From positions 1-5,017 of the forward strand of contig DDYM01000011.1 of the NCBI GenBank assembly GCA_002347985.1: a stretch of 5,017 nucleotides of DNA, written 5' to 3'. Position 1 is the stretch's first letter. Every line of letters begins with the position of its first letter. Under the pieces are notes generated by a model, which saw nothing but the letters and a program-made list of their open reading frames with translations, had not been told where the DNA came from and did not search any database. Made by a program: the position numbers and the translations under genes. Shown piece after piece: positions 1 through 5,017 of this stretch. The stretch is from Bacteroidetes bacterium UBA2234 (GTDB lineage Bacteria > Bacteroidota > Bacteroidia > NS11-12g > UBA955).

Positions 1-1109
1 TCGATAAAGTCGATCACAATAATCCCACCCATATCGCGCAATCTCACTTGACGTGCGATTTCGTCTACGGCTTCGAGGTTCACTTTGAGCACATTTTCCT
101 CGCGATTTTGTTGGTCGAACGAGGTGCTACCTGAGTTTACATCAATTACGTGGAGTGCTTCGGTATGGTCGATCACCAAATAAGCGCCACCGCTGAAGGG
201 TACATTTCTTCCGAAGCTGGCTTGGATTTGGCGGTTGACGTTGTATTGGTCGAAAAGACTATTTTTTCCTTGGTGGAGTTTTAGAATTTTGTCCGCGTCT
301 GTATTGTATTTGCCCAAAGTTTCCTTCACAGATGCGTGAATTTCACTGTCTTTGGTTACAATTTGGGTAAAGGAGTCGTTGAGGATATCGCGCAGCAGGG
401 TTTGCAGGCGATTGCCTTCGCCGAGTACTTTGCTGGAGAGGGGTGCATTTTTAAGTCCACGGATCAGGTCGTTCCATTTTTTCACCAAATCACGCATGTC
501 TTTATCGAGTTCTTCGATGGCAACGCCTTCGGACACGGTTCTAACGATCACGCCGAAGTTGTGGGGGCGGATGCTATTGGCAAGATCTTTCAGGCGGGCT
601 TTTTCTTTGGGGTTGCCAATTTTCCGACTGATAGAAATGTTGTTTTGGAAGGGGACGAGGATAAAATAGCGTCCGGGGATGGAGATATCGCAGGTAACCT
701 TAGGGCCTTTGTTGGCGATGGGTTCTTTGATAACTTGGATGAGCAGGGGCTCGCCGGTTTTTAGGACTTGTCCAATTTTACCGGTTTTGACGATCGGTTC
801 TTCGATGGTAAACTGATCAAGGTCGGCCGCGCGCGGATGACCAGCGATCGCCGATTTGACCACCTTTCGAAGGGATGTTAAATTTGGGCCGAGATCGAAA
901 TACGTTAAAAAGCCATCTTTTTCACCGCCCACATGAATGAAGGCGGCGTTGAGTGATGGAGAAATCTTTTTGACTTTACCCAAGTAGAAATCGCCCACTT
1001 GAAAGCCATCTCCGGCTGTTTCGCGGTGAAATTCTATGAGTTTTCGGTTCGATAGCAGTGCAATTTCAACCCCAGACGAACCTTTTTGTATGATTAATTC
1101 GTTGGACAA
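1..1109 (-). CDS. rng: Ribonuclease E/G family protein (RNase G-like), N-terminal 369 residues, cut by the left edge
   Basis: This is an endoribonuclease of the RNase E/G family, cytoplasmic, acting in mRNA decay and rRNA 5'-end maturation. The reading frame is open throughout. An S1-type RNA-binding region starts near residue 36 (FQVGDFYLGKV, then LNAAFIHVG and KDGFLTYFDL). The catalytic DNase I-like part follows, with VIDVNSGSTSF (D323, N325) and GGIIVIDFI (D367) at the edge. D323 and D367 lie 44 apart, close to the 43 between the metal-binding D303 and D346 of E. coli RNase E, so they are probably equivalent. The zinc-link cysteines and the C-terminus lie outside the window, so RNase G cannot be separated from a short RNase E. 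The start is TTG (1109-1107): the frame closes with TAA four codons upstream and has no ATG or GTG before the conserved N-terminus. It is probably the last gene seen of the HU-led operon, 28 bases after the small basic gene. Confidence 0.93.
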   Translation of the reverse strand, partial: MSNELIIQKGSSGVEIALLSNRKLIEFHRETAGDGFQVGDFYLGKVKKISPSLNAAFIHVGGEKDGFLTYFDLGPNLTSLRKVVKSAIAGHPRAADLDQFTIEEPIVKTGKIGQVLKTGEPLLIQVIKEPIANKGPKVTCDISIPGRYFILVPFQNNISISRKIGNPKEKARLKDLANSIRPHNFGVIVRTVSEGVAIEELDKDMRDLVKKWNDLIRGLKNAPLSSKVLGEGNRLQTLLRDILNDSFTQIVTKDSEIHASVKETLGKYNTDADKILKLHQGKNSLFDQYNVNRQIQASFGRNVPFSGGAYLVIDHTEALHVIDVNSGSTSFDQQNREENVLKVNLEAVDEIARQVRLRDMGGIIVIDFI

Positions 1110-1137
1110 AATGCCGTGTTATATTGGAAGAACCAAC

Positions 1138-1227
1138 TTATTTTTTCTTGTGACGATTCTTGCGCAGACGTTTTTTACGCTTGTGCGTGGCAATCTTATG
1201 ACGTTTTCTTTTTTTACCGCTTGGCAT
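1138..1227 (-). CDS. 29-residue highly basic AURKAIP1/COX24-domain (mS38/bS22-like) protein
   Basis: The ORF runs from ATG (1227-1225) to TAA (1140-1138). It starts MPSGKKRKRHKIATHK and ends RLRKNRHKKK. About two thirds of its residues are Lys, Arg or His, with no acidic residue and no cysteine. I recognise the pattern as the tiny Bacteroidota proteins annotated as AURKAIP1/COX24 domain-containing, related to mitochondrial small-subunit protein mS38 and to mycobacterial bS22. By family analogy it probably binds 16S rRNA on the small ribosomal subunit; that role is inferred. It lies 16 bases after the TPR gene and 28 bases before the RNase E/G gene on the same strand, so it is probably co-transcribed with both. 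Its length is normal for the family, not a truncation. Gene callers with a 30-codon or longer cutoff would miss it. Confidence 0.85.
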   Translation of the reverse strand: MPSGKKRKRHKIATHKRKKRLRKNRHKKK

Positions 1228-1243
1228 ATCTTATAGTTTTAAA

Positions 1244-2062
1244 TTATTGAACTGACTTTTGTGTTTTGATTGCCAAATTGAGGTAGACCTTTGCATTGAC
1301 AGAATCACCCATTACACCGAAGACATCGCTCATTTCGAACAGCCATCGAGGATTTTGGGGTTGCAAAGATATCAATTTTTCGCATTTTTTCAGTGCTTTT
1401 GGCCACTGTTGCGACTTTTTTAGCAGATTTAAATGGATAAAGTGCAATTCTATGTTGGTAGAATCGGCTTTTAAGGCATTTTTTAGTGTGCCCAGGAACT
1501 GCATCGGAGCGTTTAAATATTCGCTTTGATAGACGATGAGCGCATTGAGCAGCGGCACATTGTTTGGATTGACCTCCAAACCTTTGTCGATGTATTTTTT
1601 ACCCAACTGAAACAAATACGCCGATTGTGTAGGTGTTTCGATCGCACCGGCTCCTGCAAAAATCAAGTTCCTTGCGATTTCTTCTTGGGGGACATCGCTC
1701 ATTTTACTCTCATAGAGGTCTGCATTGAGCAGAGCAATGAGCGGAGCATTTTCCGTTTCTTCGGCCCATACCAAGGCAGCCACCAAAGAATCTTTGGGGT
1801 AGGTGCCAGGTTTGGCGGTAAGTACCCGAGCCACGAGTGGGCTGGGTTTTGTTTTTTCGAATACTGCGTTTAGGAATTCGATTCGGGTGATCGGTTGCTG
1901 AGGTAGGCCATCATTTTGCATGCCAGGCATTCCGCTAGGCATTTGATCGGCGGCAGCGGTGGGTGTGAACGCAGACGATTTCCATCGGTTCACAACCAAT
2001 ACCACACCAAGCAGTCCTAAGACCGCAATTAGAATCCAAACGCGGAGGTTAGTATTTCCCAC
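1244..2062 (-). CDS. Membrane-anchored tetratricopeptide-repeat protein, function unknown
   Basis: This is a 272-residue protein. Residues 8-24 (VWILIAVLGLLGVVLVV) form one hydrophobic segment, followed by RWK. That suits an N-terminal anchor with the rest in the periplasm, though the orientation is inferred. Residues 29-58 are a low-complexity linker rich in Ala, Pro, Met and Gln (MPSGMPGM). From about residue 148 to 270 there are helical pairs of TPR type with typical spacing: GKKYIDKGLEVNPNN, TLKNALKADSTN, KALKKCEKLISLQPQN and AKVYLNLAIKTQ. No enzymatic motif is visible, so it is most likely a protein-interaction scaffold. The start is GTG (2062-2060), because no ATG lies between the upstream in-frame stop and residue 41, and a later start would delete the membrane segment. 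It sits 23 bases after HU and 16 bases before the small basic gene. TPR proteins are found next to HU and RNase E/G in other Bacteroidota as far as I recall, but I know of no assigned role. Confidence 0.85.
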   Translation of the reverse strand: MGNTNLRVWILIAVLGLLGVVLVVNRWKSSAFTPTAAADQMPSGMPGMQNDGLPQQPITRIEFLNAVFEKTKPSPLVARVLTAKPGTYPKDSLVAALVWAEETENAPLIALLNADLYESKMSDVPQEEIARNLIFAGAGAIETPTQSAYLFQLGKKYIDKGLEVNPNNVPLLNALIVYQSEYLNAPMQFLGTLKNALKADSTNIELHFIHLNLLKKSQQWPKALKKCEKLISLQPQNPRWLFEMSDVFGVMGDSVNAKVYLNLAIKTQKSVQ

Positions 2063-2085
2063 GCGGCAAAGGTAGGGAAAGAAGA

Positions 2086-2385
2086 TTAGAGCTTATCGGC
2101 CAAAATTTTGCTTTCCTTCACTTGGGCGGCAAATTCTTTGGCTGGCTTAAAGCGAGCAACATGGTGAGCGGGAACAACCAAACTTGTATTGCGTTTGATG
2201 TTACGAGCAACCTTGGTCTTACGCATTTTAAGCTCGAAAGTTCCAAATCCACGGAGGTAGATATTGCTACCTGATACCATAGAATTTTTAACAACAACGA
2301 AGAAGTTGTCGATTGTTTCGGCAATCGCTGTCTTCTCTAATCCGGTGCGCACTGCAATTTCGTTAACGATTTCTGACTTTGTCAT
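2086..2385 (-). CDS. HU/IHF-family histone-like DNA-binding protein
   Basis: This is a 99-residue nucleoid protein of the HU/IHF fold, expected to act as a dimer that bends DNA. Residues 1-40 form the two-helix dimerisation part (MTKSEIVNEIA, then LEKTAIAETIDNFF). Residues 46-50 are the family signature GFGTF. Residues 53-77 form the DNA-gripping beta arm, and FKPAKEF (79-85) starts the C-terminal helix. In the arm, the usual RNPxTG tip reads RNIKRNT, so the intercalating proline is replaced by Ile63. As I recall, a similar RNI tip is common in this Bacteroidota subgroup. The ATG at 2385-2383 is chosen because MTKSE aligns with HU N-termini; a TTG 15 codons upstream would add a poor extension. 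It is probably the first gene of the leftward operon and is transcribed divergently from mutY, with 50 bases between the two starts. Confidence 0.95.
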   Translation of the reverse strand: MTKSEIVNEIAVRTGLEKTAIAETIDNFFVVVKNSMVSGSNIYLRGFGTFELKMRKTKVARNIKRNTSLVVPAHHVARFKPAKEFAAQVKESKILADKL

Positions 2386-2398
2386 AAGAATTGGAGTG

Positions 2399-2431
2399 CA
2401 AAAAAAATACAAAAGCCGTTCTTTTGCCAAA
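2399..2431 (-). promoter_or_regulatory. Possible Bacteroidota-type promoter for the HU operon
   Basis: On the minus strand TTTG (2431-2428) could be the -33 element. After 18 bases, TA followed by a T run and G (2409-2399) could be the -7 element, against the phylum consensus TAnnTTTG. The T run is three bases longer than the consensus allows. The implied 5' leader before the HU ATG is only about ten bases. The location in the divergent gap is right, but the match is imperfect. Confidence 0.25.
2410..2426. repeat. Perfect inverted repeat in the divergent HU/mutY gap
   Basis: CAAAAG and CTTTTG form a perfect 6-base inverted repeat around the 5-base spacer CCGTT. It lies between the proposed -33 and -7 elements of the HU promoter and ten bases before the mutY ATG. 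It could be a dimeric regulator site or a small hairpin in the mutY leader. Six bases is short enough to arise by chance. Confidence 0.4.
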
Positions 2432-2459
2432 GTTTATGCAAAGAGTTATCCAAACTTTG
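2428..2459. repeat. Perfect 8-base inverted repeat flanking the mutY start codon
   Basis: CAAAGTTT (2428-2435) and AAACTTTG (2452-2459) are exact reverse complements separated by 16 bases. The mutY ATG (2436-2438) is the first codon of the loop. If the mRNA folded this way, the start codon would sit at the edge of an A/U-rich stem. The stem has only two G-C pairs and would be weak. Confidence 0.4.
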
Positions 2460-3473
2460 TCAAGATGGTACAATCTTGAGTTAAGGGACCTTCCTTGGCG
2501 ACATACCCGTGATCCATACAAAATATGGATTTCGGAGGTCATATTACAGCAAACGCGGGTGGCTCAGGGCATCGGTTATTACGAGCGGTTTATTGCTGCT
2601 ATGCCCAATGTTTCCGCATTGTCGCATGCTTCCGAGCAGGAGGTTTTAAAGTTGTGGCAGGGGTTGGGATATTACTCCCGGGCTCGCAATTTGCACTTCG
2701 CTGCGAAGCAAGTTATGGATGAGTTCCATGGGGTGTTTCCGTCTAATTACACAGACATTTTGCGGTTGCGGGGTGTGGGTAAATACACTGCTGCCGCCAT
2801 CGCTTCTTTTGCTTTTGGTGAAAAAGTGCCTGCAATTGACGGAAATGTGAAGCGAGTGGGGGCTAGATTCTTTGGTTTGCACGATGCAATTCACACTTCT
2901 TTGTTCGAAAAATCCCTTTTTTCTCTTCTTTTTGAGGCGATTCAGGGGGCAGATCCGAATATTTTTAACCAGGCGATGATAGAAGTAGGGGCAACACTTT
3001 GTTTGCCACAGAATCCACGCTGCGAAATTTGTCCGCTCTCGGAGTGTTGCGTGGCCCGTTTGCAAAATTTACAAAAGCAAATTCCTGTGGTGGTAAAAAA
3101 GCAAAAACCCATCGCCAAGCACTTTTATTACCTGTGTATTCAGAAGGGCAATCGGTGGGCATTTGCCTTGCCTCGAAATCAGGGTATTTGGCAGGGAATG
3201 GTTGAATTTCCCATGGTTGAGGGTTTAGAAGGAGGCATGGATTTAGAAAGTGTTTTGGCCTCTGCGGGGGTTGTGGATAATTTTTCGGTCTTGTCTGAGA
3301 GAACCTTTACCCATCAGTTAACGCATCAAACAATTTACGCTACCTGTTGGTATTTGTGCCTTTCGGGCGATAAGTTTGTATCACCGGTGGATTGGCAATG
3401 GTGTGATTTGGAAGAAATTCAACGTTTGCCATTGCATCGTTTGATGGAAAAAATGATTAAATTTACTTTATAA
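2436..3473 (+). CDS. mutY: Adenine DNA glycosylase MutY
   Basis: MutY removes adenine mispaired with 8-oxoguanine, a base-excision repair step that prevents G:C to T:A changes. The protein has 345 residues, normal for the family. The HhH-GPD domain shows PWR (20-22), the catalytic Glu34 in ISEVILQQT, LWQGLGYYSRARNLH (73-87), the helix-hairpin-helix LRGVGKYTAAAI (111-122) and the catalytic Asp135 in IDGNVKRV. Four cysteines, C189, C196, C199 and C205, have the classic C-X6-C-X2-C-X5-C spacing for a [4Fe-4S] cluster. The C-terminal NUDIX-like domain (about 226-345) contains GIWQGMVEFP (250-259). LTH (295-297) stands where E. coli has the 8-oxoguanine-reading FSH, keeping a hydroxyl residue and the His. 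The ATG at 2436 is chosen because family proteins begin about 18 residues before the RDLPWR motif; an upstream TTG at 2391 would add 15 residues and nearly touch the HU start. It is first in the rightward cluster with ssb and gldE. Confidence 0.97.
   Translation: MQRVIQTLSRWYNLELRDLPWRHTRDPYKIWISEVILQQTRVAQGIGYYERFIAAMPNVSALSHASEQEVLKLWQGLGYYSRARNLHFAAKQVMDEFHGVFPSNYTDILRLRGVGKYTAAAIASFAFGEKVPAIDGNVKRVGARFFGLHDAIHTSLFEKSLFSLLFEAIQGADPNIFNQAMIEVGATLCLPQNPRCEICPLSECCVARLQNLQKQIPVVVKKQKPIAKHFYYLCIQKGNRWAFALPRNQGIWQGMVEFPMVEGLEGGMDLESVLASAGVVDNFSVLSERTFTHQLTHQTIYATCWYLCLSGDKFVSPVDWQWCDLEEIQRLPLHRLMEKMIKFTL
2460..2479. repeat. Perfect 7-base inverted repeat inside the start of mutY
   Basis: TCAAGAT and ATCTTGA are exact reverse complements around the 6-base spacer GGTACA. 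They cover roughly codons 9-15 of mutY and begin on the base right after the preceding inverted repeat. The geometry suits an RNA hairpin. It lies in coding sequence, so codon constraint could also produce it. Confidence 0.4.
3440..3471 (+). promoter_or_regulatory. Possible internal promoter for ssb at the end of mutY
   Basis: TTTG (3440-3443) followed after 20 bases by TACTTTAT (3464-3471) resembles the Bacteroidota -33 TTG and -7 TAnnTTTG elements, although the final G of the -7 box is T. It would give a leader of about 30 bases before the ssb ATG. SSB is usually needed in larger amounts than MutY, so its own promoter would make sense. The match alone is weak. Confidence 0.25.
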
Positions 3474-3507
3474 AATTGTTCAACAGCGATTTAAACAACA
3501 GTGTACT

Positions 3508-3954
3508 ATGATTAACAAGGTGATTTTATTGGGCCGTTTGGGAAAAGATCCCGTGGTTCGCAGATTGGAAAATGGCAGGGTTGTGGCCAATGTGACGTTA
3601 GCAACCAATGATTATTATACCAAAGACGGTCAGCGTCTGGAAAGTACGGAATGGCATAATTTGGAGATGTGGGATAAGCAAGCCGAAACGGCGGAGAAAT
3701 ATTTGAAAAAGGGCAGTCTTTTATACGTTGAGGGTAAGATTCGAACAGATAAGTATACCGATGCAGAAGGTCAGGAACGTCAGGCGCGTAAAATTCGCGT
3801 GGCAAACTTCCAAATGATGGGCTCTATGCTATCGGCGAGAACTGAGGATGGGGGAAATCGTGATCATAGCAGCGAAAGCCATACATCGGAACCATCAAGC
3901 AATGATGGAACCAATGCAATGGATATGGGTCACGACGATGAATTGCCATTTTAA
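3508..3954 (+). CDS. ssb: Single-stranded DNA-binding protein SSB
   Basis: SSB coats single-stranded DNA in replication, repair and recombination and recruits partner enzymes. The protein has 148 residues. The OB fold covers about residues 1-105 and starts MINKVILLGRLGKDPVVR. It continues with NVTLATNDYY, TEWHNLEMWDKQAETAEKYL (47-66, with Trp49 and Trp55 likely to stack on bases) and GSLLYVEGKIRT (69-80). From about 110 a disordered tail rich in Ser, Asn, Asp and Gly runs to the acidic tip DDELPF. That tip corresponds to DDDIPF of E. coli SSB, which binds repair and replication proteins. The ATG gives the exact family N-terminus. The gene starts 34 bases after mutY and its stop codon overlaps the first possible gldE start. 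No second SSB is in view, so this is presumably the housekeeping copy. Confidence 0.97.
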   Translation: MINKVILLGRLGKDPVVRRLENGRVVANVTLATNDYYTKDGQRLESTEWHNLEMWDKQAETAEKYLKKGSLLYVEGKIRTDKYTDAEGQERQARKIRVANFQMMGSMLSARTEDGGNRDHSSESHTSEPSSNDGTNAMDMGHDDELPF

Positions 3955-5017
3955 TGCAAGTTATGAGTATTGATGAACCTGGGCCCACGGGTCAATTTGT
4001 GTTTATGAGCATCGTGAAAACGGTGACCATGGCAGACGCACCAGAGATAACGGTGTATGTATTAATCATGCTGCTTTGTTTGTTGATTGCCGCCATTTGC
4101 GCGGGGTCGGAAAATGCATTTTTTTCCCATCGCGACAGTGATGTGGAGGATTTGCGGGACGATAAACGCGCAGCATCGAAAATGATTTTGTCGATTTTGG
4201 AGCGCCCCAAGCACCTGTTGGCAACGATATTGTTGTTGAACAGCTTGGTGAATGTAGCATTTGTTCTGATCAGTATACTTCTAACAGAGAAACTCTTCGA
4301 TTTGGAGGCATTGCCATGGCTCAAGTTTTTTGTCGAGGCCATTGTTGTTACAGTAATTATCTTGGTCTTTGGAGAGGTAATGCCCAAGGTGTTTGCAACG
4401 CAGCATTATCGGTCATCGGCGCGTTTTCTGGTGTATCCGATGCGCACATTTACTTGGGTTTTGTGGCCATTTACCCATTTGCTGGTAAAGTTTGGTTCTA
4501 TTCTAGAGAAAAGGGTAAAAGTGCAGGCCAATGAATTAACACCTGAGGAGTTGTCGAGGGCGATTGATATGGCAACCGACGAGGAAGATGCCAAACAGGA
4601 GAAGGAGATTTTGAAGGGGATTGTGAATATGGGTACAATTCAGGTAAAGCAAATCATGCGTTCTCGGGTAGATATGACGGCTGTGGCGAAGGATGTGGAT
4701 TTTCACAAATTGCTGGGTGTGATTCGCGAGGCAGGATTCTCAAGGATGCCGGTATATGATAAAACGGTGGATGTGATTGTTGGGGTATTGAACATCAAGA
4801 GTTTGATTCCACATTTGGACGCGGGTACAGATTTTGCGTGGCAGCAGTTTGTGAAGGCGCCGTATTTTATTCCGGAGAACAAAACGATCGACGATACGTT
4901 GCAGGAGATGCGCACCAATCACAATCATTTGGCGATTGTGGTGGATGAGTTTGGTGGGACGAGTGGTATGATTACGATGGAGGATATTTTGGAGGAGGTT
5001 TTTGGAGATATGCAGGA
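3954..5017 (+). CDS. gldE: GldE, CNNM/CorC-type membrane protein with CBS domains, cut by the right edge
   Basis: This is the N-terminal 354 residues of a GldE-type protein, open to the window edge. Its first part is a CNNM-like membrane domain. Hydrophobic segments lie at about 33-50 (ending AGSENAFFS, like the family SGAExAFFS motif), 83-104, 115-138 and 150-172. The hallmark GEVMPK is at 140-145. Cytosolic CBS domains follow: the first from about 233 (QIMRSRVDMTAV) to 290, the second from about 300 to the cut (FIPENKTIDDTL, VVDEFGGTSG, MEDILEEVFGD). The CorC-type C-terminal domain is outside the window. CNNM/CorC relatives handle Mg2+; GldE was named from Flavobacterium gliding work, but the gene also occurs in non-gliding Bacteroidota. 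The first possible ATG (3954) overlaps the ssb stop as TAATG, suggesting coupling. ATG at 3963 (MSIDEPGP) resembles known GldE N-termini equally well, and 4005 or 4029 are less likely. Identity is supported by the mutY-ssb neighbours. Confidence 0.92.
   Translation, partial: MQVMSIDEPGPTGQFVFMSIVKTVTMADAPEITVYVLIMLLCLLIAAICAGSENAFFSHRDSDVEDLRDDKRAASKMILSILERPKHLLATILLLNSLVNVAFVLISILLTEKLFDLEALPWLKFFVEAIVVTVIILVFGEVMPKVFATQHYRSSARFLVYPMRTFTWVLWPFTHLLVKFGSILEKRVKVQANELTPEELSRAIDMATDEEDAKQEKEILKGIVNMGTIQVKQIMRSRVDMTAVAKDVDFHKLLGVIREAGFSRMPVYDKTVDVIVGVLNIKSLIPHLDAGTDFAWQQFVKAPYFIPENKTIDDTLQEMRTNHNHLAIVVDEFGGTSGMITMEDILEEVFGDMQ

Noticed and set aside
336..764. 142-codon open frame on the plus strand inside the RNase E/G region
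   Set aside because: It lies antisense to a continuous RNase E/G frame with clear catalytic motifs; its translation is low-complexity Phe/Gly/Asp-rich with no recognisable domain. It is a shadow.
1124..1136. TTGG-N5-CCAA inverted repeat between the 29-residue gene and RNase E/G
   Set aside because: A 4-base stem is expected many times by chance and has no T run, so neither a terminator nor a processing site can be supported.
1526..1873. 115-codon open frame on the plus strand inside the TPR gene
   Set aside because: It is antisense to the TPR gene, has no family resemblance and no start context. The TPR frame has the membrane segment and repeats.
2386..2430. Longer HU start at TTG 2430
   Set aside because: HU proteins begin at the MTKSE-type N-terminus; the added segment is hydrophobic and unrelated.
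2391..2435. Longer mutY start at TTG 2391
   Set aside because: The extra 15 residues do not resemble MutY N-termini and the start would nearly abut the HU ATG, leaving no room for divergent promoters. The ATG at 2436 fits the family.
2646..3065. 139-codon open frame on the minus strand inside mutY
   Set aside because: It is antisense to the most conserved part of mutY and shows no domain.
1..5017. Mobile element, CRISPR array, tRNA, rRNA, defence genes or rho-independent terminator
   Set aside because: No transposase or integrase frame, regularly spaced repeats, cloverleaf, defence-gene motif or GC-rich stem followed by a T run was seen. Nearly all bases are in housekeeping genes, and no convergent gene pair occurs where a terminator would be expected.

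Overview
The window looks like a piece of a Bacteroidota chromosome, probably from the Flavobacteriales or a related order. Three things support this. The genes on the right run mutY, ssb, gldE, an order I know from many Bacteroidota genomes, and gldE is a gene of that phylum. The HU protein and the 29-residue basic protein have the Bacteroidota forms. No convincing Shine-Dalgarno sequence precedes any start codon, which is usual there. I cannot name a genus.

The layout is two divergent transcription units that part at a 50-base gap (2386-2435). Leftward, on the minus strand, lie four closely spaced genes: an HU-family DNA-binding protein, a membrane-anchored TPR protein that starts with GTG, a 29-residue Lys/Arg/His-rich protein of the AURKAIP1/COX24 (mS38/bS22-like) type, and a ribonuclease E/G that starts with TTG and runs off the left edge. 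Gaps are 23, 16 and 28 bases, so these are likely one operon. Rightward, on the plus strand, lie the adenine glycosylase mutY, the single-strand DNA-binding protein ssb, and gldE, a CNNM/CorC-type membrane protein with CBS domains that runs off the right edge. The ssb stop codon and the first possible gldE start overlap as TAATG.

The content is housekeeping: nucleoid structure (HU), RNA decay and rRNA processing (RNase E/G), a probable ribosome-associated peptide, repair of 8-oxoguanine mispairs (MutY), protection of single-stranded DNA (SSB) and a membrane protein linked to gliding or divalent-cation handling (GldE). No mobile element, CRISPR array, tRNA, rRNA or phage gene is visible, and no gene-free stretch exceeds 50 bases.

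I found no undescribed multi-gene system. The points most worth checking are the 29-codon gene, the unassigned TPR protein kept between HU and RNase E/G, three perfect inverted repeats stacked end to end across the divergent gap and the mutY start, and the loss of the intercalating proline in the HU arm.
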